Source of the DNA: an uncultured Allomuricauda sp.
GTDB taxonomy: Bacteria; Bacteroidota; Bacteroidia; Flavobacteriales; Flavobacteriaceae
Direction of reading: 5' to 3'
Length of the DNA stretch: 64,000 nucleotides
NCBI RefSeq assembly: GCF_947501165.1
Contig: NZ_CANMUU010000002.1
Location: 930,001 to 994,000 of the forward strand
Position 1 is the stretch's first letter, and every line of letters begins with the position of its first letter. Below, in pieces: positions 11,145 to 19,543 of this stretch. The translations under genes were made by a program, and so were the position numbers. The notes under the pieces were generated by a model. That model ran no database searches, had not been told where the DNA came from, and was given only the letters and a program-made list of their open reading frames with translations.

Positions 11145-13916
11145 TTAAAATTTGAAATTATAGGTTATTGAAGGAATAGGAATAGCAAAAATTGAACTTT
11201 GCAATGCCTTAACTTCTCCATTATCCGTAAGAAAAAAAACGGAATACGGATTATTACGGCCCAATACATTATATACCGAGATGGTCCAAAAACTATGAGC
11301 AAACTTTTTAATCTTGTGGTTGCCCTCAATATTCAATCCTATATCCAATCTATAATAATCGGGTATTCGGAACTCATTTCTATTACTGAAAAGAACAAAT
11401 TCAGAATTATTAAAATTGAAGGAACCTACTGGAAACGTAATAGGCCGTCCGGTTTGATAGACAAAATTGGTTGAGAGACTGAACCTCTTGGTCAGTTTAT
11501 AATTGGCAACCAAACTTACATCATGCGGCCTATCAAAATTAGATGGGAAGAAATCCCCATCATTGATTCGTTCTTCCCTAAATTCACTATCAAACTTTAA
11601 AAAAGAACGAGAGTAGGTATATCCTAACCAACCGTTCAACTTTCCCCGATTTTTTCTCATAAGCAACTCTACCCCATAAGCCTTTCCCTCGCCTTGTAAA
11701 ATCTCTTGTTCAATCTCCTCATTCAATAACAAATCGGCTCCCACCTTAAAGTCAAGCACATTGCTAGAAGTTTTGTAGTATCCTTCAAGGCTGAGCTCGT
11801 ACATATCTTCCTGAAGATTTTTATAAACGCCCAAAGAATACTGAAACGCCCTTGCAGGCTCAATATTGGTATCTGAAAGCTTCCAAGTATCAATGGGAGA
11901 TACGGTTGTAGTATTGGAAAGTGTGTGGATATACTGGAAAGTATTGTTAAAACTTGCCTTTACCGATAAATCAGGGGCTAAAAGATATCTTGCAGAAAGC
12001 CTAAATTCGGGCCCTGCATAGGTTGTTATGAAATCGCCGGAACCAAATTCACGCTCTTCCACCAATGTGGTTTCATTGCGCGGTTGATTTTCTTCATAAA
12101 TTCTTTGCGTAGAAGGCCCAAGAGCAGAGAAAACAGATACACGTACTCCCGCATCGATAAGGAATTTATCACTGAGTTTAAAGTTATCCGAAATAAATAC
12201 TGCGGATTCCAATCCTTTTTCCCTAGGAATCTCGAGTGATTCTATGGTAGATTCTGGATTTAGCGGACTACGATCTCCAGGGTCTACCAAATACAGTTTG
12301 GAAGAAACACCAAAATCCAAAGTATGCTTATCGTTCAGAATATGAACAAAGTTCAGTTTTACCTCTGTTTCATTAATCGTATAGCCCAATTCAAAATCCT
12401 GATTCGAATTGCCATCAAACTCAATATCAAAATCATATTGGCTATTGGATAGAACCAGTTGACCCTTAGTTTTTTCGCTGAACTTTCTGTCCCATTGCAA
12501 GGAAGCCATACGATTTCCAAACCCAAACAAAGAATCTGATGTTATGCTAAAATTATCTTTGCTATAATATGCGGTAGCACTCAGGCTATTGTTCTCATCA
12601 AGTTTATGTGTGTATTTCGCTATAAGATCATAAAACGATGCTTCACTATTATTAAGAGCTTCGTCGTCTAAAGAACGTAGAATCCAATCAGAATAGGTTC
12701 CTCTCCCTCCTATCAATAAAGAAGCCTTGTCCTTAACGATTGGGGTTTCCAAAACCACATTGCTGGTCACCGGGCCAATGGAAGCCTCTGCTGAAAAGTT
12801 GGAAGTGTTACCATCTTTGGTAGAAATATCAAAAACCGAAGAAAGTCTTCCACCGAAACGGGCCGGAATATTTCCCTTGTAAATAGTGGCATCTTTTACG
12901 GCAAAGGGATTTAAGGCTTGAAAAATCCCGAAGAAATGGGAAGGGTTATAAATCACAGCCCCATCCAACAAAATGAGATTCTGGTCCGTATTTCCTCCTC
13001 TAACATTGAATCCTGCGGCACCCTCTCCCGCCGTAGTAATGCCCGGTAGGGTTGTTGCCACTTTCAATACATCACGTTCCCCCAAGACGAGTGGAATATT
13101 TTTTGTCTCTTCGGAAAGAATTTGATTTGACCCCGTAGTGGCATCTTCCACATTGGTTCTAGCCGAACCCTCAACTATCACTTCTTCCAGTTGTTCCAGA
13201 CTTTCGTTTAAAACAAAATCATATTGACCATTATTAAACATAATAACATTGGTTTCCGTGTCTCCAAAACCTAAAGATTTGGTAATCAAGGTGTTTTTTC
13301 CATAAGGAAGTTCAATTTCATAATATCCCTGAATGTTTGTGACGGCTCCATCCTCTCCCCCCTTTACTACAACAGCGAGATTGGGTATGGGTTCACCCGT
13401 GGAATTGGATTTGGCAAATCCAGTAAGCGTGTACTTTTTATTGCCAGCTCGAGAACTTGCTTTTCCAATTCGAATGGTTTTGATTTCAGAGGGTCCATCC
13501 TCTTTATCCAGACTCAGGAATATGGGGTTTGAATCCTCAGATTCACTTATCACTGGAATAGTATCTCCCAATAAAGGACTCCTTCCAAAAAAACCGGTGG
13601 GAAGTTCATCATAAATCGTTTGATTGCGAATCAGATATACCTTGTTGTCCGGCCCTACGTGATATTGAATATTGGTTTCCCCAAAAAGGAAGTCAAGTAA
13701 CTCGGAAAGTTCCACATCCTCAAAATTTCCTGATGTTACCTTGGTACCCAACCATTGCGGTACATAGAAGAACTGATAGTCCGTTAGCTCTCCCAACTGC
13801 TCTACAACCTCTGTTAGCGTCTTATCCTGAAAAGTTATTGAAATCCTAGGGGTTCTATCCTGAGCGGTTATTAAAATTGGCAATAAAAAAAAGGAAATCC
13901 AGAAAATTTTTTTCAT
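11145..13916 (-). CDS. TonB-dependent outer-membrane receptor with STN and carboxypeptidase-like domains
   Basis: 923 residues. The signal peptide ends LLPILITA before Gln. Next come an STN (secretin/TonB short N-terminal) domain at about 25-110 (TLTEVVEQLGELTDYQFFYV), a carboxypeptidase-regulatory-like domain at about 160-245 (KYTLTGFAKSNSTGEPIPNL), a plug with GAAGFNVRGGNTDQNLILLDGAVIY and NIPARFGGRLSSVFDI, and a 22-stranded barrel ending in an aromatic residue (SITYNFKF). STN domains in receptors usually signal to an anti-sigma factor, but no FecI/FecR pair lies nearby, so it may have only a structural role here. Operon: unknown secreted protein, this receptor, DUF4249, MG2/plug protein. 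Substrate unknown. Confidence 0.95.
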   Translation of the reverse strand: MKKIFWISFFLLPILITAQDRTPRISITFQDKTLTEVVEQLGELTDYQFFYVPQWLGTKVTSGNFEDVELSELLDFLFGETNIQYHVGPDNKVYLIRNQTIYDELPTGFFGRSPLLGDTIPVISESEDSNPIFLSLDKEDGPSEIKTIRIGKASSRAGNKKYTLTGFAKSNSTGEPIPNLAVVVKGGEDGAVTNIQGYYEIELPYGKNTLITKSLGFGDTETNVIMFNNGQYDFVLNESLEQLEEVIVEGSARTNVEDATTGSNQILSEETKNIPLVLGERDVLKVATTLPGITTAGEGAAGFNVRGGNTDQNLILLDGAVIYNPSHFFGIFQALNPFAVKDATIYKGNIPARFGGRLSSVFDISTKDGNTSNFSAEASIGPVTSNVVLETPIVKDKASLLIGGRGTYSDWILRSLDDEALNNSEASFYDLIAKYTHKLDENNSLSATAYYSKDNFSITSDSLFGFGNRMASLQWDRKFSEKTKGQLVLSNSQYDFDIEFDGNSNQDFELGYTINETEVKLNFVHILNDKHTLDFGVSSKLYLVDPGDRSPLNPESTIESLEIPREKGLESAVFISDNFKLSDKFLIDAGVRVSVFSALGPSTQRIYEENQPRNETTLVEEREFGSGDFITTYAGPEFRLSARYLLAPDLSVKASFNNTFQYIHTLSNTTTVSPIDTWKLSDTNIEPARAFQYSLGVYKNLQEDMYELSLEGYYKTSSNVLDFKVGADLLLNEEIEQEILQGEGKAYGVELLMRKNRGKLNGWLGYTYSRSFLKFDSEFREERINDGDFFPSNFDRPHDVSLVANYKLTKRFSLSTNFVYQTGRPITFPVGSFNFNNSEFVLFSNRNEFRIPDYYRLDIGLNIEGNHKIKKFAHSFWTISVYNVLGRNNPYSVFFLTDNGEVKALQSSIFAIPIPSITYNFKF

Positions 13917-13922
13917 ACGGCC

Positions 13923-14666
13923 TTACCCTGCTTTTTTTGTGAAATGAATTTCTATTTCCTGAACAAGTGCTCGAAGTCCAGCATCGGTAAGTTCGTTTCC
14001 TGCTTTTTTTGACATAAGCTCCCTTTGAATATCCTTCGAAATAGGAAAAACATTTAAAACATCTTTTCTATTCTTTATTGGATAAAATACATTCTCATAT
14101 TCCAATGCATAAGTGTTCTTTTCTTTAAACTCATAATACACCCTATTTCTATTTAATTTGCGGACATCTGTTTTTCGGTGTTTCTTAAGCAGTGTATAAT
14201 TGGAACCTTTTAAAAGAACCTCAAAAAAACCATCTATTGGATTGGACTTTGTATCAACTATGCTTTTTTTTATGAACTTTCTGTTTTGCACTTGGAAACT
14301 GTCCACTTTTGCCAAATTGAGTTTAACTGATGAAGCTCCAGTTATTCCCTTAGGGTATGCTATTATTTGGTCTTCGAAAAGATCATATTTTAAAAACACC
14401 TTATGAAAAGGGCTTTCTTTAACCCAGAGTGAACCTGTTAAATAATTAGGGGATTCAAAAAATCGGTGTTTATCATTTATAACTTGATATTCCTCTACAT
14501 ATTCTTCGGACGTATAAAGTCCCGAGTTAAGAAGTCCAATTTGTTGATCAAACCATAGATAAAGAGAATCCGCGGGCATGCTTTGCCCATTTAATGCAAC
14601 GGAGGGACCGAAGAAAAGGGACAAAAGGAATACAAGTGTTAATTTCCTCAAGGGTACTCGGAGCAT
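13923..14666 (-). CDS. Hypothetical secreted protein, first gene of the receptor operon
   Basis: 247 residues. The signal peptide MLRVPLRKLTLVFLLSLFFGPSVALNG is followed by Gln. The mature part is beta-rich with many Tyr and Lys (GSLWVKESPFHKVFLKYDLFED, NRVYYEFKEKNTYALEYENVFYPIKNRKDVLNVFP) and a lysine-rich C-terminus. No catalytic motif is visible and I cannot name a family. It ends 6 nt before the TonB receptor, so it is very likely co-transcribed and acts in the same periplasmic/outer-membrane system. Confidence 0.8.
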   Translation of the reverse strand: MLRVPLRKLTLVFLLSLFFGPSVALNGQSMPADSLYLWFDQQIGLLNSGLYTSEEYVEEYQVINDKHRFFESPNYLTGSLWVKESPFHKVFLKYDLFEDQIIAYPKGITGASSVKLNLAKVDSFQVQNRKFIKKSIVDTKSNPIDGFFEVLLKGSNYTLLKKHRKTDVRKLNRNRVYYEFKEKNTYALEYENVFYPIKNRKDVLNVFPISKDIQRELMSKKAGNELTDAGLRALVQEIEIHFTKKAG

Positions 14667-14932
14667 TTATGCAATGTGTTTCCTGTGGCCAAGTCCACAG
14701 ACTTGAATTAGCTTATCTAAATTTAAGGAATAAACTTCACAAAAAAACTTCGAACAGTCCGAAACTTCAATTTATCATGGAGCTCCCTTTCATTCTAATA
14801 AAACTTCAATTTCAACCCACAAAAAATGCTAGATATTCAAAAGAGCTTGGTGCTGAATCGTATTTTTTTGGCAGGATAGCTTTTTCTCTTTGGAAAGAAA
14901 CATTCATTTGTACTCCTACCGAAGATTTACCG
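14667..14932. other. Intergenic, 266 bp, no clear feature
   Basis: The promoter of the receptor operon must lie here, but I find no convincing TAnnTTTG with a TTG at proper spacing. A plus-strand open frame crossing it has no recognisable content and overlaps two genes. Confidence 0.5.
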
Positions 14933-15352
14933 TTAATCTATGACCTGCAAGGTAAACTCACGTATGTCGGATTCTGAACAAGTAGGGCTACCATCGAATC
15001 CGTTGAAGTCAAACCGTTCTACAAAGAGTTCCACTTGAAATCTGTAGACTCCTGATTCTTCGGGTGTTCCAAATATGTCCACAGACCTTCTGTTAAATTC
15101 AACGAAAATTCCTGGAGGGAGTTCTCCAATGACATCAAAAAAATAGTCATAATCATTATCGTTGACCTCATTATTTATTTGCGCTGTAATTCGGTCTCGG
15201 TAACGTTCCCCTACCACTCCCACAACCAATTGCTTTTGATTGATTTGTGGGTTGATATTAAAAACACATTCCAAAATCTCGTCGCATCCGCAGAAAATGA
15301 AGATAAACGAGGCAACAATACTAATCTTGAATAACCGTGTACTTTTCTCCAT
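14933..15352 (-). CDS. Small lipoprotein with one Ig-like (He_PIG-type) domain
   Basis: 139 residues from the ATG at 15352; a TTG at 15364 would add four residues. The lipoprotein signal MEKSTRLFKISIVASFIFIFCGC is followed by DEILEC. The segment GELPPGIFVEFNRRSVDIFGTPEESGVYRFQVEL matches the LPPGL ... I.GTP...G.Y.F.V pattern of bacterial putative-Ig (He_PIG) repeats, present only once. No enzyme motif. It lies 32 nt after the SDR gene on the same strand, so it may be co-transcribed with it. Confidence 0.7.
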   Translation of the reverse strand: MEKSTRLFKISIVASFIFIFCGCDEILECVFNINPQINQKQLVVGVVGERYRDRITAQINNEVNDNDYDYFFDVIGELPPGIFVEFNRRSVDIFGTPEESGVYRFQVELFVERFDFNGFDGSPTCSESDIREFTLQVID

Positions 15353-15384
15353 GCCTCTTCTCAATCAAAAAACATGCCTTCACG

Positions 15385-16194
15385 TTATAATTTGTAATGA
15401 TTGAGCAGCAGTTTTTCATACAACTTGTCGGGTAGAATCCGTTTCAGGCGCAAGGAAAACTTCTGCAAAAATGCGCCAACCGGATTATGTACCTTAGGAT
15501 GGTTCTGTTGGATAATACTATATATCTTTTTTGCCACATCAACTGGGTCGCCACCAGAATCAACATGTTCATCCATAGAGCTAAGAGCACTGGAATACGG
15601 TTCTTTGTATGGTGAGTCCTCCAATAATGGAGAGTGGTACCGCCCTGCGGCAATGTTCGTTGCGAAGTCTCCTGGGGCTACATTGGTGATTTTTATTCCA
15701 AAAGCTTTGGTTTCCATCCGAATACTCTCCGTAAGAATGCCCAATGCTCCTTTTGAAGCAGAATAAAAACCTCGGTAAGGCAATCCCATAAATCCAGCAA
15801 TGGATGTAATATTGATGATAAGTCCGCTCTTTTGTTTTCGCATTTGAGGAAGTACAGCTTTCATCATACGAACCGGACCATAAAGATTAATATTGAATAC
15901 ATTATCGATGGCGTCCTGAGGTGTTTCCTCAACAGGGCCCGTAATACCAACACCGGCATTGTTGATTAAGATATCCAACTTCCCCTCCTTCTCTAGAACC
16001 CTTTCTACCGCTCTTTGTGCACTTACATCATCCCGAACATCCAAGTTTATCAATTTAAAAGCTTTGAAGTCTGGATATTTTTCAACATCTCTAGCCGTAC
16101 CATAGATTTTATACCCTTTTTCTGTCAGGAAAGTTCCAATGGCCTTTCCAATACCAGAAGAACCACCGGTTATCAATACAACTTTGCTATCCAT
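15385..16194 (-). CDS. Short-chain dehydrogenase/reductase
   Basis: 269 residues, a classical SDR: TGGSSGIGKA (NAD(P) binding, about 8-17), NNAGVG (about 86-91), catalytic Ser in the NITSIAG block, and Tyr-x3-Lys in YSASKGAL. The C-terminal tail is longer than usual and ends in a basic stretch (LRLKRILPDKLYEKLLLNHYKL), as in many SDRs acting on lipids or steroids. The substrate cannot be told from sequence. No dedicated pathway neighbours; the SRP RNA gene lies just upstream on the same strand. Confidence 0.92.
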   Translation of the reverse strand: MDSKVVLITGGSSGIGKAIGTFLTEKGYKIYGTARDVEKYPDFKAFKLINLDVRDDVSAQRAVERVLEKEGKLDILINNAGVGITGPVEETPQDAIDNVFNINLYGPVRMMKAVLPQMRKQKSGLIINITSIAGFMGLPYRGFYSASKGALGILTESIRMETKAFGIKITNVAPGDFATNIAAGRYHSPLLEDSPYKEPYSSALSSMDEHVDSGGDPVDVAKKIYSIIQQNHPKVHNPVGAFLQKFSLRLKRILPDKLYEKLLLNHYKL

Positions 16195-16254
16195 GAAACA
16201 CCAATTTTTGCTGGGGAATAGTGCATAGTTAGGTAAATTTAGGGAACAAAAAAA

Positions 16255-16348
16255 GGCAAGCTACCTACATCGCACCGCTACGACCGCATACCCTTGCTGC
16301 GTTCCCACCCTGGGGGATTTTGCAGGAGCTGGTCGTGTAGGACTTGCC
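16255..16348 (-). ncRNA. ffs: Signal recognition particle RNA (small bacterial type)
   Basis: On the minus strand a 94-nt hairpin starts GGCAAG and ends CTTGCC; CGACC and GGTCG form the next stem. The apical part contains the SRP domain IV signature GGGAACGCAGCAAGGGTA opposite CTCCTGCAAAATCCCCCA. This is the Ffh-binding loop of 4.5S-like RNA, without an Alu domain. A perfect promoter sits directly upstream, and the closing CTTGCC runs into seven T, giving a built-in terminator. It binds Ffh and targets nascent membrane proteins. Confidence 0.93.
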
Positions 16349-16353
16349 AAATG

Positions 16354-16383
16354 CAAATATACGACCTTTTAAATTTGCCGCAA
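16354..16383 (-). promoter_or_regulatory. Promoter of the SRP RNA gene
   Basis: On the minus strand TTG (16383-16381), 19 nt, TATATTTG (16361-16354). The expected start about 7 nt further falls on 16347-16348, exactly the first base of the GGCAAG helix. The cleanest Bacteroidota promoter in the window. Confidence 0.8.
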
Positions 16384-16443
16384 TCCTATTTGATCCTTAA
16401 TTTCGATGTAGAATGATATATAATAAAAGAAGCATTGAAAACC

Positions 16444-17490
16444 ATGTTCAAACTGTTTAGCGCTGGATTGGTATTGTTATTTATGGCCTGTGGAGGCAAA
16501 GGAGACCCCACCACTTTTTTTGAAATTCAATTAGAAGGCAACAAGAATAAAATACAGAATGGAGAGGTAATTGGCGTTGCCATCAACAACAAAAAGAATA
16601 TTGAAATTAATAGTATTTCATATAGTTTAGACGATAGTGCATTGCCACTTTCCAATGGAAAAATCACTTTAAAACCTGAAAGACTTGGAAACAAAATTCT
16701 TAAAGCTGCTATCAATTATGATGAAGATGCCACGATAGAGATTTCCAAAAAAATCCAATTACTGGCCAGTTCTCCTCCGGATATTTATACCTATGAGATT
16801 TTAAATACGTACCCACACGACCCATCCGCATATACCCAGGGGTTGGAGTTCTTTCAAGATACACTTTATGAAAGTACGGGGAAAAAAGGCGCATCCACCG
16901 TAAAGAAGGTTAACTTTAGAACGGGTGAAGTCTTGCAAAAAATTGATTTGGATGATTCCGTTTTTGGAGAAGGTATCACTCTGCTCAACAACCAATTGTA
17001 CCAACTGACCTGGCAAAGCGGTTTAGGCTACGTATACAACCCAAGCACCTTAGAAAAAATTAAAAACTTCAGTTATGGGGAAAGTCGTGAAGGTTGGGGA
17101 TTGTGCAACGATGGAAAACAAATCTATAAAAGTGATGGCACGGAACGCATCTGGCACTTGGACCCAGAAAGTCTTCAAGAGGTGGGTTATATAGAAACAG
17201 TTACCAACAAATCCATCTTCAACAAAGCCAATGAACTGGAATATGTGGATGGAAAAATCTATGCCAATGTATATCAAAAGGAAAGCATGATGATCATTGA
17301 TGCCACTTCAGGAGCTATTGAAGGGGTTGTCAATTTTGGTGGACTTAAATCTCACGTTACCAAAGGTACTCAATGGGATGAAATCAACTCTGTACTCAAC
17401 GGAGTGGCTTACCACAAAGAACGGGGTACTTTCTTTGTTACTGGAAAGAATTGGGACAAGCTCTTTGAAGTTTCCATACGAAAAAAGTAG
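16444..17490 (+). CDS. Glutaminyl-peptide cyclotransferase, lipoprotein
   Basis: 348 residues from the ATG at 16444 (an in-frame TTG at 16435 would add three residues). The lipoprotein signal MFKLFSAGLVLLFMAC comes first. Residues about 25-105 form an Ig-like domain. From about 110 to the end is the five-bladed propeller of the plant/bacterial glutaminyl cyclase family (PHDPSAYTQGLEF, YESTGKKGASTVKKV, VFGEGITLLNNQLYQLTW, GREGWGLC-like block, NELEYVDGKIYANVY). It turns N-terminal Gln of exported proteins into pyroglutamate. In the cell it would act on the periplasmic face. It is followed 3 nt later by a thioesterase gene. Confidence 0.92.
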   Translation: MFKLFSAGLVLLFMACGGKGDPTTFFEIQLEGNKNKIQNGEVIGVAINNKKNIEINSISYSLDDSALPLSNGKITLKPERLGNKILKAAINYDEDATIEISKKIQLLASSPPDIYTYEILNTYPHDPSAYTQGLEFFQDTLYESTGKKGASTVKKVNFRTGEVLQKIDLDDSVFGEGITLLNNQLYQLTWQSGLGYVYNPSTLEKIKNFSYGESREGWGLCNDGKQIYKSDGTERIWHLDPESLQEVGYIETVTNKSIFNKANELEYVDGKIYANVYQKESMMIIDATSGAIEGVVNFGGLKSHVTKGTQWDEINSVLNGVAYHKERGTFFVTGKNWDKLFEVSIRKK

Positions 17491-17493
17491 TGG

Positions 17494-17883
17494 ATGCGAT
17501 TCTACGATAAAACATTGACCGTAGGGACTGATGACCTAGATGAATTGAATCACGTCAACAACATCCGATATATTGATTGGGTACAACAAATCTCAAAGGA
17601 ACATTGGGAAAAGGCGACCACTCCTGAAATTCGAAGTGAGCTTATCTGGGTGGTTCGTAAACATGAGGTCAGCTATTTCAAATCTGCAGTTTTGGAAGAT
17701 GTTTTAACCCTACATACCTATATTTCCCAAAACAAAGGCCCTATTTCAACACGAATCGTAGAAATCTGGAACAATAAAACCAACGACCTTTTAGTTAAAG
17801 CTAGTACGGATTGGTGCCTTTTGGATGCATCTACCTTTAGACCTAAACGCGTACCCGAGCAGGTTGCAACCCTATTTGAATAA
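17494..17883 (+). CDS. Acyl-CoA thioesterase, hotdog (4HBT) family
   Basis: 129 residues, a single hotdog fold. The N-terminal block MRFYDKTLTVGTDDLDELNHVNNIRYIDWVQ carries the D-x-x-x-H-x-N-N active-site motif of YbgC/FatA-like 4-hydroxybenzoyl-CoA thioesterases. The later strand VRKHEVSYFKSAVLEDVLTLHTY fits as well. Cytoplasmic. It starts 3 nt after the glutaminyl cyclase stop and overlaps or abuts the next gene, so the three are probably one transcript. Substrate chain length unknown. Confidence 0.9.
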   Translation: MRFYDKTLTVGTDDLDELNHVNNIRYIDWVQQISKEHWEKATTPEIRSELIWVVRKHEVSYFKSAVLEDVLTLHTYISQNKGPISTRIVEIWNNKTNDLLVKASTDWCLLDASTFRPKRVPEQVATLFE

Positions 17884-17884
17884 T

Positions 17885-19414
17885 GTGGCCCAAAACTTTA
17901 TAAAATACATCTTTGTTTTCTTGCTGTTCTTATCAGCATTGTTTTGGAGTTCATGCCGCGATGATTTTGAGTTCGAAGCCAATACTGGAAATCTCACTTT
18001 TTCCAAGGACACCGTTTTTTTAGATACCGTATTTACCAATATTGGCAGTAGCACCTATACCTTAAAGGTATATAATGGGCTCAATCGAGATATTTCAATT
18101 CCCTTTGTGGGTCTTGAGAATGGACCAAACAGCAGCTATCGCCTCAATGTGGATGGTGTAGCTGGAAAAGAATTTACTAACGTTCCGCTTCTGGCAAGAG
18201 ATAGTCTCTTTGTCTTTGTAGAAAACACTTTTGATGTTGCCCCCACTGGAGAAAATGAATTTTTAAACACCGACCGCATTCTTTTTGGCGAAGGTACTTC
18301 CCAACAAAACGTGGAACTGGTTGCTTTGGTAAAAGATGCTATTTTTTTGTATCCGGCCACAAACGCTGATGGAACACGGGAAACCATTCCGCTGGGTACG
18401 GATGAAGAAGGAACCAATATTGTAGTTGAAGGTTTCTTTTTAGAACCGGAAGAACTCAATTTCACCAATGAAAAACCCTATGTAATCTATGGCTATGCCG
18501 CCGTATCGTCAGGAGATGTATTGACCATGGATGCCGGTACTCGAGTACATTTTCATAAGGATTCGGGCATTTTGGTAGAACCTGGGGCTTCTCTTCAAAT
18601 TAATGGAACGAAGAGCGAGGACCAGGAATTATTAGAAAATGAAGTCATCTTTGAGGGAGACCGTCTGGAACCTTCCTTTGCAGATGTACCTGGGCAATGG
18701 GGCGCGATTTGGATTCGTCGCGGAAGTGTGAACAACTCTATCCAGAACCTTACCCTAAAGAATGCCACGGCAGGATTGATTGTAGAGGGCGAAATGTCCA
18801 ACCCTTCATCAACCTTGAGCCTTAACAACTCCCAAATCACCAACAGTTTGGAGTTCAACCTTTGGGCATCGGAGGCACGCATATCGGCTTCCAATTCCAT
18901 ATTTGGAGGTGCAGGAGCCACATCTGTATTGTTGGGCAATGGAGGAAATTATCAGTTTACCCACTGTACGTTTGCCAATTATTGGGGGAACGGACCTCGG
19001 GGGGGAGTTGCCTTATTATTGGACAATACGAATGGGGATTTGGAACAAGCGGATTTCATCAATTCCATTGTGGATGGTTCTTCACGTTTAGAGCTTTCAT
19101 TGATAGAGGATACCAACTTTACTTTCAACTTTGATTTCATCCATACCGCTATTCAGTTTGAAGATAGCAGTGGTACCTTTCAAGGCAATCCTTTGTTCAA
19201 TTTTAATGATGAAAATCTATATAGCAACATCCTCTTAAATGGTGAAATGGATTTTGAGGCTCCCTTTCAAAATCAATTTTCAATAGGCCCTGATTCCGAT
19301 GCCATTGATATGGGAGATGCTAACTTTCTTACCACATTTCCAGCCGATATTTTAGGGGTGCCTAGAGACGCGAATTCTGATATGGGGGCCTTCGAATTTG
19401 TTCCAGAAAACTGA
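17885..19414 (+). CDS. Lipoprotein with right-handed beta-helix-like domain
   Basis: 509 residues from a GTG at 17885, immediately after the thioesterase stop. The frame is open from an ATG at 17825, but that would place 20 unrelated residues before a clean lipoprotein signal (AQNFIKYIFVFLLFLSALFWSSC). An alternative TTG lies at 17876. Residues about 20-140 form an Ig-like domain (NLTFSKDTVFLDTVFTNIGSSTYTLKVYN). From about 170 the pattern is of stacked short strands (MDAGTRVHFHKDSGILVEPGASLQINGT, QNLTLKNATAGLIVEG, STLSLNNSQITNSLEFNLWAS), typical of parallel beta-helix surface proteins. The end contains DSDAIDMGDANF and GAFEF, as in choice-of-anchor type proteins. Function unknown. Confidence 0.8.
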   Translation: MAQNFIKYIFVFLLFLSALFWSSCRDDFEFEANTGNLTFSKDTVFLDTVFTNIGSSTYTLKVYNGLNRDISIPFVGLENGPNSSYRLNVDGVAGKEFTNVPLLARDSLFVFVENTFDVAPTGENEFLNTDRILFGEGTSQQNVELVALVKDAIFLYPATNADGTRETIPLGTDEEGTNIVVEGFFLEPEELNFTNEKPYVIYGYAAVSSGDVLTMDAGTRVHFHKDSGILVEPGASLQINGTKSEDQELLENEVIFEGDRLEPSFADVPGQWGAIWIRRGSVNNSIQNLTLKNATAGLIVEGEMSNPSSTLSLNNSQITNSLEFNLWASEARISASNSIFGGAGATSVLLGNGGNYQFTHCTFANYWGNGPRGGVALLLDNTNGDLEQADFINSIVDGSSRLELSLIEDTNFTFNFDFIHTAIQFEDSSGTFQGNPLFNFNDENLYSNILLNGEMDFEAPFQNQFSIGPDSDAIDMGDANFLTTFPADILGVPRDANSDMGAFEFVPEN

Positions 19415-19415
19415 T

Positions 19416-19466
19416 TTTTTGAGGGGAAACTCCCAAATAAGACAGAAAAATCATTGTTTTTGAGGG
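19416..19466 (+). repeat. Direct repeat TTTTTGAGGG, 41 bp period
   Basis: The perfect 10-mer TTTTTGAGGG occurs at 19416-19425 and 19457-19466, each followed by AAA and TCC with one-base differences. The spacing is close to four helical turns. It lies between the lipoprotein stop and the promoter of the LytTR gene. Confidence 0.5.
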
Positions 19467-19470
19467 AAAT

Positions 19471-19499
19471 CCATAGTTTTTTTAAGGTAAAAATGCAAT
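19471..19499 (+). promoter_or_regulatory. Composite upstream element, copy 1 (LytTR gene)
   Basis: CCATAG, 2 nt, TTTTTAAGGT, 5 nt, TGCAAT. The same 22 bases in the same spacing recur at 23601-23629. It ends exactly 20 nt before TAACTTGC (19520-19527), a degenerate -7 box, and occupies the place of a missing TTG -33 element. Confidence 0.55.
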
Positions 19500-19543
19500 G
19501 GGGTTTTTTTAGCCCTTAGTAACTTGCACCCAGTGTTTTACAC

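Noticed and set aside
14594-14977. Plus-strand open frame of 127 codons in the gap before 14933
   Set aside because: It overlaps two real genes at its ends, has no recognisable content and no promoter.
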